From Thermoguttaceae bacterium (GTDB lineage Bacteria > Planctomycetota > Planctomycetia > Pirellulales > Thermoguttaceae): 26,793 bases of DNA. A program made the position numbers and the translations under genes. The stretch lies in the NCBI GenBank assembly GCA_017454585.1, contig JAFTCU010000300.1:1-26793 (forward strand), given 5' to 3'. Shown in pieces: positions 6,502-14,176 of this stretch. Within the stretch, counting starts at the first letter, position 1, and the number at the start of each line of letters is the position of its first letter. The notes beneath the pieces were generated by a model, which did no database searches, had not been told where the DNA came from, and saw only the letters and a list, made by a program, of their open reading frames with translations.

Positions 6502-7254
6502 ATGCAGTTCGGAAAAAAACCGGTCATTGGTCTTAATGCAGATTTCGTGGAAGCTAAGGGGGACAAAGAAGCTTTCAGTTTTATCTGGGCCGGTTATTAT
6601 GAATCAATTATTAGGGCCGGAGGTATTCCGGTCATTCTCCCGCCGATGCAAGATGAAAATTCCTTGCGTCAAATTCTGAATACGCTTGATGGAATCGTTT
6701 TGACTGGTGGCGCCGATTTGGATTCCCGCCGTAATGGTTATGTGCTTCACTCAACAGTCCGCCCAATGCCCGCTTACCGCGAAGATTTCGACCGGATGCT
6801 TATGCGTCTCATCGCCGAAATGAAGCTTCCGCTTCTTGCGATTGGCGCCGGAATGCAGCTTTTGAATGTTATGATGGGTGGCTCCCTTTTCTTCCATATT
6901 CCAGTCGATATTCCCAAGGCGATGCCGCACTTTGATCTTCATTCTCCGATTCACCGCCACACGCTGGATGTTATGCCGGGTACGATTCTGGAAAAAGTCT
7001 ATGGCGATTCTGAAATTCGTGTTTGTTCCCGCCATCACATGGCCGTGAACGAAGTGGCTCCGGGGTTCATCGTTTCTGCAAAATCTCCTGATGGAGTCAT
7101 TGAAGCGATTGAATCGGACATGGATGATTGGCTTGTGCTCGGGACGCAATTCCATCCTGAGAGCGCTCACGCGACTGCTCTGGATTTGAGAATTTTCGAA
7201 GAATTCATCGAATCCGTCGGCGGTGTTCCGTTTGAGTTCTCTCTCGTGGCCTGA
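6502..7254 (+). CDS. Class I glutamine amidotransferase-fold protein (PuuD/peptidase C26 type) without the nucleophilic Cys
   Basis: The 250-residue protein has the layout of gamma-glutamyl-GABA hydrolases: KPVIGLNAD at the start, YYESIIRAGGIPVILPP, DGIVLTGGADLDS, the nucleophile elbow region, and GTQFHPES near the end. Active relatives read G-I-C-R-G-M-Q at the elbow. Here it reads A-I-G-A-G-M-Q, so the Cys is Gly115. The His and Glu of the triad are kept (His218, Glu220). Without the thiol the standard hydrolysis cannot occur, so the protein more likely binds a gamma-glutamyl or related ligand, or uses another chemistry. From memory some planctomycete homologues also lack this Cys, which would make it a subfamily trait. 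The start is fixed by AGGAGGA at 6487-6493. No signal peptide; cytoplasmic. It stands alone after a long leader and is not next to puu genes. The stop is TGA. Confidence 0.85.
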   Translation: MQFGKKPVIGLNADFVEAKGDKEAFSFIWAGYYESIIRAGGIPVILPPMQDENSLRQILNTLDGIVLTGGADLDSRRNGYVLHSTVRPMPAYREDFDRMLMRLIAEMKLPLLAIGAGMQLLNVMMGGSLFFHIPVDIPKAMPHFDLHSPIHRHTLDVMPGTILEKVYGDSEIRVCSRHHMAVNEVAPGFIVSAKSPDGVIEAIESDMDDWLVLGTQFHPESAHATALDLRIFEEFIESVGGVPFEFSLVA

Positions 7255-7279
7255 TCCGAAAGCCGCCATCTTTCTTTTC

Positions 7280-7328
7280 GCCCCCCAGTACGCTTGAAAT
7301 CATTCGCGGAAAAGGGGCTTTTCTTTTT
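7280..7328 (+). terminator. Weak candidate terminator
   Basis: GCCCC (7280-7284) can pair with GGGGC (7314-7318), which runs into a T-rich stretch (TTTTCTTTTTTT). The stem is short and the loop long, so this is a weak call supported mainly by its place after the stop. Confidence 0.35.
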
Positions 7329-7445
7329 TTAAAATGCTGACTTCGCACAAAAGATGCTTTTCTTCAGAATCCTGCAATAAAAAGGGGGCTTGTATCGTTT
7401 AAACATTGGAAGAATGTTAGTCGAACCAACCCACAGGACCCTCCC

Positions 7446-9944
7446 ATGCGTACTATACTTTCCGTTTTATGCTGTGTTTTTTTCTTTAGTGCCGCTCTTT
7501 ACGCCCAGAGTGGCTCGATTATCAGTTACGCCTATCCCGCAGGTGGTCAGCGTGGGACGACTTTTCGCGTCCTGATCGGTGGTCGGGGAGTCGCTGGAGC
7601 GCAGGAGGTTCAGGTTTCCGGTGAAGGCGTCACGGCCAAAATCCTGAAACGTTATAAAACGTTTACGCAGAATAACGTAGAAACCGCTGGTCCGACGAAA
7701 CGCGTCTGGCGTGAGGCCCACGAAATCGTTACCGCCGAGGAAGGTTTTCGGGAAGGGCTTTGCGTGGAAACAGCCTGGATCCGGGAGATGATCGATTCTA
7801 ACCCGATGAAGACTGCTGATGAAAAAGCGATCCATACGACCGCGCAGATTTGCGAGGAGTTTCCCTTCATCGAGGACGTGGTTCTGAATCCTACCCCGGA
7901 AAACGTTCAAACGCTTTATTACGAGTACATCCTGGAACGGCCGGAAAAGAAACCGAAAGAAACGATGAGTCAGGGAGTTGAGCTGGAAGTCACGATCGCC
8001 CCAGACGCGCAGTGCGGAGATCGATGGCTTCTGCTTCGTGACGCGAAAGGGGAAAAATCGGCGCCGGTTCTTTTCCAGGTTGGGGATTTACCCGAGGTGA
8101 ACGAATTGGAGCCGAACGACACGGCGGAACTCCCAATCCGTTGGGATAGTCGAACGAGGAAAATGACATCTTGGGCGTACGTTCAGGCTCCGCCCGCGCA
8201 AACACCGGTCCTTTTTAACGGCCGGATCCGTGCCGGTGATGTCGATCGTTTCCGGTTTGAGGCCAAAAAAGGACAAAAACTCGTACTTTCAGCTCTGGGA
8301 CGCTTCCTGAATCCGTACCTTGCCGACGCGGTGCCGGGTTGGTTTCAGCCGATTTTTAAGGTTTACGATCCCAATGGCCGCGAGGTAGCGAACGCCTTCA
8401 GTTGGAAAAATGACCCAGACCCCGCGATGATTTTCGACGTTCCGGAAGACGGCGTTTTCACGGTGGAAATTCAGGACTCGCTTTTCCGGGGCCGTGACGA
8501 TTTTGTGTACAGGCTGGTGGTTGGCGAAGTCCCGTGGATCACGAGTGTTTATCCGCCATGCGCCCAGGAAGGAAAGCCGTTTAAGGCGGAGGTTCAGGGG
8601 TTCAATCTCCCTCAGGGGAACGGGGAAAAAGCGAAAATCGAAATGGCATCGGTCCAGGGAAGCCTGAACTGGAACGGTGTCCCGGTCGCGACTTTGCGTG
8701 AAGTGGGCGGGAAACCACTCCTTCGTCCGATTTCATTCACGGTTGAAAAAGAAGAACCGCGTGAGGCGGTTCAGGGCGTTCAGGACGTGGAGATCCCGAG
8801 TGTTTTCTACGGGCGTCTGACGCAAAAAGGGAAACCTGCCGAGTTCCGATTCCAGGGGAAAAAGGGCCAGCGCGTGGCGATCGATGTAACGGCCTCTGAG
8901 CTGGATTCCACGTTGGATTCCCGCCTGGAATTGATCGGTCCGGACGGAAAAATCATTGCAGAATGTGATGATCGGGCGGGGAGCGATGGGCCGAATATCG
9001 GCTGGGAGACGCATCATTCTGACCCGATTCTGAGCGTGGAACTTCCGCAGGATGGAACTTTCACCGCGCGCCTTTTCAATACGCTGTACGAAGAAAACCC
9101 CGAGGCGATTTACCGCATTCGTTTCTCTCAGCCGGAACCGGATTTTCTGGTTTTCTCGACGACTCCGAACATTTGGATGAGTGGGCCGGTAAGTAAAATC
9201 AATCTGGAACTTGTGCGTCTTGGCGGCTGGGATGGGCCGGTGGAAATCGTTTCGACGGATCCGGGGCTGATGGTTCAGGGCGGGGTATTTCTGCCTGGTG
9301 TGACGAAACTCGCGTGTACGCTCATCGCCCAGCAGGAATTTTGGCCAAAAGACCTGGAAGGGAAGGATTGGAAAAGCGTCCTTTTGGACCAGCCGCTACC
9401 GCTCAAAGCCCGCGCGTACCGGAACGCTTCGGTGGAAAAAACCGATCCGAACGACTTCGTTGAGCATGGGATCTGTGCGGCGTTTCGCCGGGAGCAGGCG
9501 TTCATTTACTTCCATCTGATCCCGGTGGGTGAAATGATGGTGAATTTCCGCGGACCGTATCGGCCTCCGTTTGAGGTGGTGAGCGAAACGCCGCTGAAGA
9601 TCCCGCGCGACGGTTCCGAGTTTGAGGTTCTGTTCTGCCCACCCAAGATGCGAGATACGAAGCCCGACTCGAAAAAGGATTGGGGGCCGCCGAGCCGGTG
9701 GTATGTGCTCGCTCCGGAGTGTGAGGGGTTTGAATTGGTTCATCAGCAGGATTTGAAGTACCGTCAGATCCTCACGGTTCGAGTGACGGACCCGGAAAAG
9801 GCGGCCAAATGCCCGGCCCTCATTTTCGGATCGTTTTGGTTCAAAGTGGATCCGGAATATAAATATGACGGGAAAACCCCGCCGCCGGGTGTGAACGTTT
9901 CGAAGCCGATGGAGAATTGGCTCCCTGCGGTTCCGGTGGAATGA
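7446..9944 (+). CDS. Large secreted PPC-domain protein
   Basis: An 832-residue exported protein. A signal peptide is clear (basic start, hydrophobic core, cleavage near LYA/QSG, about residue 21). The mature start, SYAYPAGGQRGTTFRVLIGG, is an Ig/IPT-like segment that I recall as typical of planctomycete and verrucomicrobial secreted proteins. Two bacterial pre-peptidase C-terminal (PPC) beta-sandwich modules follow, at about 253-358 (FNGRIRAGDVDRFRFEAKKG) and 451-558 (FYGRLTQKGKPAEFRFQGKKG). The remaining C-terminal third has no motif I can name. No catalytic domain is visible. PPC modules elsewhere aid secretion or bind polymers, so an envelope or extracellular binding role is inferred. The ATG at 7446 directly begins the signal peptide. 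A terminator follows at 9980. Confidence 0.8.
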   Translation: MRTILSVLCCVFFFSAALYAQSGSIISYAYPAGGQRGTTFRVLIGGRGVAGAQEVQVSGEGVTAKILKRYKTFTQNNVETAGPTKRVWREAHEIVTAEEGFREGLCVETAWIREMIDSNPMKTADEKAIHTTAQICEEFPFIEDVVLNPTPENVQTLYYEYILERPEKKPKETMSQGVELEVTIAPDAQCGDRWLLLRDAKGEKSAPVLFQVGDLPEVNELEPNDTAELPIRWDSRTRKMTSWAYVQAPPAQTPVLFNGRIRAGDVDRFRFEAKKGQKLVLSALGRFLNPYLADAVPGWFQPIFKVYDPNGREVANAFSWKNDPDPAMIFDVPEDGVFTVEIQDSLFRGRDDFVYRLVVGEVPWITSVYPPCAQEGKPFKAEVQGFNLPQGNGEKAKIEMASVQGSLNWNGVPVATLREVGGKPLLRPISFTVEKEEPREAVQGVQDVEIPSVFYGRLTQKGKPAEFRFQGKKGQRVAIDVTASELDSTLDSRLELIGPDGKIIAECDDRAGSDGPNIGWETHHSDPILSVELPQDGTFTARLFNTLYEENPEAIYRIRFSQPEPDFLVFSTTPNIWMSGPVSKINLELVRLGGWDGPVEIVSTDPGLMVQGGVFLPGVTKLACTLIAQQEFWPKDLEGKDWKSVLLDQPLPLKARAYRNASVEKTDPNDFVEHGICAAFRREQAFIYFHLIPVGEMMVNFRGPYRPPFEVVSETPLKIPRDGSEFEVLFCPPKMRDTKPDSKKDWGPPSRWYVLAPECEGFELVHQQDLKYRQILTVRVTDPEKAAKCPALIFGSFWFKVDPEYKYDGKTPPPGVNVSKPMENWLPAVPVE

Positions 9945-9958
9945 AAATGATAGGTTTC

Positions 9959-10002
9959 GAGCGCGGCCGTACCTGACCGCGCTCCGGCCTGGAGCGGTTT
10001 TT
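9959..10002 (+). terminator. Terminator with an overlapping alternative hairpin
   Basis: CGCTCC (9980-9985) and GGAGCG (9991-9996) form a 6-bp stem with a 5-base loop, followed by GTTTTT: a rho-independent terminator about 35 bases after the stop. The bases 9980-9984 can instead pair upstream, as GAGCGCGG (9959-9966) is complementary to CCGCGCTC (9977-9984). The two folds exclude each other. Confidence 0.75.
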
Positions 10003-10305
10003 AAAGACTCCCGGTTTTCTTTAAGGTTTTAAAGAATTGGAACCTTCTTCAATTTTTTCCTGATTGTAAATCTTTTCCTTCTTTCTCTGTTTTTGTTATC
10101 CTTCCCAATACTTAAAAACCCCCGTAGAAATGGGGAGAATGAGAAGGTTTTCCGGTTTTAGGTGAAGTCTTAATCTTCTGCGGGCCGATTTGTAGAAAAG
10201 AAGTATATTTTTAAATCCGGCTTTGGATTCACGGACGCTTGGAGCGTTTCATAGAAATGACTGTGGGATGGCGGTCAGCCCAAGGATGGGTTTCAGGGAT
10301 CAATT
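10003..10305. other. Gene-free stretch before the ATPase gene
   Basis: About 300 bases, AT-rich at first. A TATATT at 10204-10209 could be a -10 box but has no convincing -35. A CCCC/GGGG mini stem lies near 10120-10136. The 101-codon frame beginning at 10239 overlaps the ATPase start in another frame and has no family features. AGGG about 10 bases before 10306 can serve as ribosome binding site. Confidence 0.45.
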
Positions 10306-12597
10306 ATGATGGGAAACGACTTTTTTGGCCTAACGAAACGCCCGTTTTTTGCGGAACCGATTCCGGAAATGTACTGCCCTTTTGGAAGTACGGAAGCTGC
10401 AAGAGTCGAAATTTCCCGATGTGTGGAACGTCTGGAAGGCATTGCGTTGGTTGCAGGTCTTGCAGGAACGGGGAAAACTCTTCTCTGTCGCAAACTGCAG
10501 CTTCATTTTGGCCGGAAAATGCAGACCATCCTCCTGAATGGTAAAAATCTGAACCATCCGAAAACCTTTTTTGATTCGGTTCTTTCGCGTCTGAATATCC
10601 CGTTCGACCCTCGAAGCCTTGGCGCGATGCGCGACTCTTTGAACGCTGCGTTGGAAACCTCGAGTCGGTTCCACACCGGGATTTTACTGCTCATCGACGA
10701 CGCGCAGGCGACCGGGATCCGCGTATTTGAGGAGATCCGCCAGCTTCTGGATCGTACAGTGAAACCGGAATGGGGCGTTCGTGTCGTTCTTTTCGGTGAT
10801 ATGAGTCTGGAAGAAAAGCTGGGTTTCCCGCAGCTCAATTCATTCTCGCAGCGTATTACGACCCGGTGTTTCCTTGCAACGATGAACCGTGACGAAACGG
10901 TCAAGTTTCTTTTGACGGAACTGAAACAGGCTGGCGCGAAAAAAGAGATTTTCTCACGTGACGTTTGCAGGGAAATTCACCGTTTTTCAGAGGGCGTGCC
11001 GCGTGTAACGAACCAGCTCGCGGATATTCTGCTCCTTGTGGCGGAGGAAGAACTGAAGAATTCCGCGAAAGAAAAGAAAGATTCCGCTTCAAATTCAAAC
11101 GCTGAGGATGGGAAAAACGCTGAATTGGATTTCGAGCCGACTTTCCCGGGAGATGCGAGCGGGGTCGATATTTTTGTGGATCCGGATGAGACAATTCAAG
11201 GATTCGGGAAGAAACTGAAAAACGAACCTTCCAGGAAGAAGGAACGTGATCAGGAGATCACCGTTGCGATGGTGAGGAAAGCCTGGTGCCGCCTGCAGCA
11301 GCTTCCGGAAGAGATAGGTGCTGAAGCCGGGAGCATTGCCAAAGCTGAGGCAGATACCGTCACCGCAGGAAAAACCGCATCCTCCAGTATTCCCGTTTCG
11401 GGAAATAGTACGAAGGAAAAATCAAATTCGGGCAGTTCCATTGAGTTTGGAAGTCTTGATGATGATTTAGACTCGGAAAATGCCATTGATCTGGGTGGGG
11501 AACAGGTTGATGACCCGACGATAATTTGGTCCTACGACGAGATGGAAGATGTCCGGAACGCAGTGGAAGCGGCAAACACCATTTTGGAAAAGCGGAGTGC
11601 GTCCATAAAGGAAAATGCCGTCAAAGAGGAAGAAAGAGAAAAAAACATTCCTTTAGCGGCAGAAACCCCCAATATCCCGTTACAAAAAACGGAATCCCAA
11701 CCAGAGTATAAAAGCAGAAATTCCGAACGGGCGCAGAGTCCGTGTGAAATTCCAACAGGAAAAGAGAATATTCAACCGCGGGTCTCCCCGGCTGGCAAAG
11801 AATCGGCAGAAAATGATGATTTATGGGATGTGTACCGTGAACAGTCGAATATTCGTTTTCCGGAACGAAAAGGAACGCAATGGATCACTCCTTCTTACTC
11901 GTCTGGAACGCCAGATTATACAGGAGGGGGGAATTCGTCAGATTCTAATTCTATTCAGTCCGCTCACGGAGGTACAATGCCGCCTGTCAGAAGGTTGAAT
12001 GACGTTTCGAACGGAACGTATGGTGTAAATTACCTTTCAGTTCCGTCTGTATGTCCTCGGACTGTGGACGAACTGATTTACAATGCCGTCATGGAAGATA
12101 CGGTTCACTCGATGGGGCTTTTGAGGAATATCCTTTGTGCTCTTCAGGGGGAAAAACAGAAAAAAGATGCTTCCCAGCCTCTGGATGAGTACTGGTTCAC
12201 GCTTTACGATTCCACCAAAGGACTTATGCGTCAAATCGCACACGACCGGTTGAATCGGGCGGCACAGGCTCCGGCCAAAGATTTTTACAATCCGGAATCC
12301 CTGGTAGAAAAAGACGCTTATTCCCCGGTTCCTGATCATTCCGGTTCCAGCGGTATTTCCAACCCAATTTCACGGCCATTCAATCAGGAACCCGTTCAGG
12401 TTTCGCAGCCGATTCGGGGTTCCGATGAAATACATCGTCAGGGCAATTCTTTTGAAGAGTCTCCGGAAATGCGTGAAATCGCTGAGCTGCGCAAGCTGCT
12501 CCAGGAATGCCGTGGGCAAAATAATCTCGACACGAATGTGCAAGATAAAATTTTGGACATTATTGATCGCCTTCAGATGTTAAATCAGTATAATTGA
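10306..12597 (+). CDS. ExeA-type AAA ATPase with a long acidic, probably disordered C-terminal half
   Basis: The first 250 residues are an ExeA/MSHA-biogenesis-type ATPase: FFGLTKRPFF, a Walker A GLAGTGKT (51-58), a Walker B LLLIDDAQ (127-134), and later VVLFGDMSLEEKL and SQRITTRCFL. Members of this family help to assemble secretion or surface-polymer machinery, and one branch is linked to exosortase/PEP-CTERM loci, which is of interest given the PEP-CTERM protein at 476-3490. Residues from about 250 to 720 are Glu/Ser/Asn/Lys-rich with almost no hydrophobic core and no predicted domain. The end (about 720-763, MREIAELRKLLQECR) looks like a coiled coil. ExeA itself carries a membrane segment and peptidoglycan-binding part after the ATPase; neither is seen here, so this is not a true ExeA. 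Start ATG 10306 (or 10309). The stop is TGA. Confidence 0.75.
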   Translation: MMGNDFFGLTKRPFFAEPIPEMYCPFGSTEAARVEISRCVERLEGIALVAGLAGTGKTLLCRKLQLHFGRKMQTILLNGKNLNHPKTFFDSVLSRLNIPFDPRSLGAMRDSLNAALETSSRFHTGILLLIDDAQATGIRVFEEIRQLLDRTVKPEWGVRVVLFGDMSLEEKLGFPQLNSFSQRITTRCFLATMNRDETVKFLLTELKQAGAKKEIFSRDVCREIHRFSEGVPRVTNQLADILLLVAEEELKNSAKEKKDSASNSNAEDGKNAELDFEPTFPGDASGVDIFVDPDETIQGFGKKLKNEPSRKKERDQEITVAMVRKAWCRLQQLPEEIGAEAGSIAKAEADTVTAGKTASSSIPVSGNSTKEKSNSGSSIEFGSLDDDLDSENAIDLGGEQVDDPTIIWSYDEMEDVRNAVEAANTILEKRSASIKENAVKEEEREKNIPLAAETPNIPLQKTESQPEYKSRNSERAQSPCEIPTGKENIQPRVSPAGKESAENDDLWDVYREQSNIRFPERKGTQWITPSYSSGTPDYTGGGNSSDSNSIQSAHGGTMPPVRRLNDVSNGTYGVNYLSVPSVCPRTVDELIYNAVMEDTVHSMGLLRNILCALQGEKQKKDASQPLDEYWFTLYDSTKGLMRQIAHDRLNRAAQAPAKDFYNPESLVEKDAYSPVPDHSGSSGISNPISRPFNQEPVQVSQPIRGSDEIHRQGNSFEESPEMREIAELRKLLQECRGQNNLDTNVQDKILDIIDRLQMLNQYN

Positions 12598-12650
12598 GAA
12601 GTTAAAATCGGGCGAAATTCATTTTGTATCTCGTATAACGGCTTGGGTGA

Positions 12651-12679
12651 GCCGCAGAGGGATGGATTTTCTCTGCGGC
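12651..12679. terminator. Hairpin between convergent genes
   Basis: GCCGCAGAG (12651-12659) pairs with CTCTGCGGC (12671-12679), a 9-bp GC-rich stem with an 11-base loop. It can extend outwards through GGGT/ACCC. It lies between the stops of the ATPase gene and exbD and could end both transcripts, although no T tract follows on either strand. Confidence 0.5.
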
Positions 12680-12698
12680 CCAGCACCCACTTTCAGAA

Positions 12699-13109
12699 CT
12701 ATTCTTCCCGCGTTACGGTGGAGTAATTCAGTTTCAGTTCCTGACACATATTGGCGGCTTTCACGATGACTCCGAACGGGGCACGTTCATCACCGCGAAT
12801 CACGACAGAAGAGTCGGCCAAAGGGTTTTTCCAGGACGTTTCAAGCAAATTTCTCAATTCTTTCGCGGAAACATTCTGGCCGGAAACGAAGTATTCACCA
12901 TTACGGGTGATATTAATGATAAGCGACTGTGGCTGGGACCAAATCGGGGTCGATTCGGTCGCCTGCGGGAGCTGAATATCCAACGCGCTTTCTTCTTCGT
13001 CGAACTTGGTCGCGACGAGGAAGAAAATGAGCAGCAGAAACACCACGTCGATCAACGGCGTAATGCTCAGACTTGCCAGCGCGTTTCCTTTTTGGATTTT
13101 GACGGCCAT
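12699..13109 (-). CDS. exbD: ExbD/TolR-type biopolymer transport protein
   Basis: A 136-residue inner-membrane protein with one N-terminal transmembrane helix (SITPLIDVVFLLLIFFLV, about 15-32). It holds the conserved proton-path aspartate Asp21 in the ITPLIDVVF motif. A periplasmic domain of about 100 residues follows (IVIRGDERAPFG-like strand near 103-113). ExbD works with ExbB to turn proton flow into work on a periplasmic or outer-membrane partner. It starts 3 bases after the exbB stop, and its ribosome binding site (AGGTAAGAA) contains that stop codon, so translation is probably coupled. Length is normal. It could equally be called TolR; the operon partner is a TPR protein rather than TonB or TolA, so the exact system is open. 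Confidence 0.9.
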   Translation of the reverse strand: MAVKIQKGNALASLSITPLIDVVFLLLIFFLVATKFDEEESALDIQLPQATESTPIWSQPQSLIINITRNGEYFVSGQNVSAKELRNLLETSWKNPLADSSVVIRGDERAPFGVIVKAANMCQELKLNYSTVTREE

Positions 13110-13112
13110 TTC

Positions 13113-14081
13113 TTACCTCACAGCTTTCTTCTGCTTCACGTAGGCTTTATACGCAGCGGGAGACAGATGAACCTTTCCTTCCAGGCTTTCCAAATACGCG
13201 ATGAAATTGACGAGTTTCATATCCATGCGATAGAAAAGACGCTGGATTTTGCCTTCATACCAGTGGGCCAAAATTGCGGCGGGAATCGCAACGGCCAAGC
13301 CCGCGCAGGTCGTAATCAGGGCGAGGTAAATCCCTTCGGAAAGCATTTCCGCTTTATGGATCCCAACGGTGGACGCGGTGGCCATAAACGCCTGGATCAT
13401 ACCCACAACGGTTCCAAGCAGCCCGATGAGCGGCGTGACGGACGCGGCCAGCGCCAACAAACGGACACGGGCGTAAAGACGGTTTGCCTCGTTTTCTTTC
13501 GCCTGCTCGATCGCATTCTGAACTTCCGGCATCGGACGACCGGCTTTGAAGAGTGCCGCCTGAATTACATTGGAAAGCGCACTGTGGTTTCGTCTGCACA
13601 AAGCGTAAATGGCTCGCGGGTCCGCTTTGGCAGAAACCTGAACGTCCACGTTATGCATCAGCCAACGGGGAAGAACGACCCAACTGCACAAGCCAAAGAA
13701 GCGTTCCAGGCCAACCATAACGACCAAAACCGACATGATACCGATCGGGATCATCATCACACCGCCGCTTTTGATCAGATCCAGAATGGAAAGTTCTTTG
13801 TCGGAGTCCGAGGTGGTTTTAGGAGATCCATCTTCCGGGGTTGATGTTTCTTCAACAGGTTCCGTTGCCGCTGCTTCATCCGTGTTTACGGCTTCTTCAG
13901 AAGTTTCCGTTGCGGCCGGTTCCATTGCTTCCGAAGTTTCATCAGCCGGTTCCGTTACAACGACTTCATCTGCGTTCGCGGCTTCTTCCGCCGAAAAAAC
14001 GGGGGATACATAAAGGGAAAAACTCAGCAGAAGGCCAAGAGCCGCGCCAAGAAAAATCGGAAATGGGGATGAATATTTCAT
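13113..14081 (-). CDS. exbB: ExbB/TolQ/MotA-type proton channel with signal peptide and Thr/Glu-rich extension
   Basis: The 322-residue protein is an ExbB with an added N-terminus. A signal peptide (cleaved near VFSA/EEAAN, about 30) is followed by about 60 acidic Thr/Glu/Ala-rich residues, then by the classic three-helix core: a first helix in GGVMMIPIGIMSVLVVMVGLE (about 106-126), the helix pair LLALAASVTPLIGLLGTVVG and LALITTCAGLAVAIPAAILA, and a basic C-terminal end. The core carries the conserved channel Thr and Pro positions. The extension holds a 20-residue motif twice (EAANADEVVVTEP... and EAVNTDEAAATEP...). It would lie in the periplasm. Signal-peptide-bearing ExbB with such an extension is known in other TPR-ExbB-ExbD systems. 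Ribosome binding site AGGTAAGAA precedes the ATG at 14081, the same sequence used by exbD. Confidence 0.88.
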   Translation of the reverse strand: MKYSSPFPIFLGAALGLLLSFSLYVSPVFSAEEAANADEVVVTEPADETSEAMEPAATETSEEAVNTDEAAATEPVEETSTPEDGSPKTTSDSDKELSILDLIKSGGVMMIPIGIMSVLVVMVGLERFFGLCSWVVLPRWLMHNVDVQVSAKADPRAIYALCRRNHSALSNVIQAALFKAGRPMPEVQNAIEQAKENEANRLYARVRLLALAASVTPLIGLLGTVVGMIQAFMATASTVGIHKAEMLSEGIYLALITTCAGLAVAIPAAILAHWYEGKIQRLFYRMDMKLVNFIAYLESLEGKVHLSPAAYKAYVKQKKAVR

Positions 14082-14155
14082 GTTCTTACCTGTGAGTGGA
14101 TTTAAATTTGAAATCGGGATTTGGTTTTTATTATGTTAAAGCGCTTCGCGAGACG

Positions 14156-14176
14156 GAAACTCAGCTGCTGAGTTTC
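14156..14176 (-). other. Perfect inverted repeat over the stop codon of the TPR gene
   Basis: GAAACTCAGC (14156-14165) and GCTGAGTTTC (14167-14176) are exact complements around one central base and include the TGA stop (14161-14163). In the transcript they would form a tight stem of about 8-9 pairs between the TPR and exbB cistrons. No T tract follows on the minus strand, so it is more likely a processing, stability or translation-tuning element than a terminator. Confidence 0.6.

Noticed and set aside
7346..7357. CACAAAAGATGC shared with 21189-21200 as a common regulatory site
   Set aside because: Several shared 12-mers are expected by chance in a window of this length, and the flanks differ.
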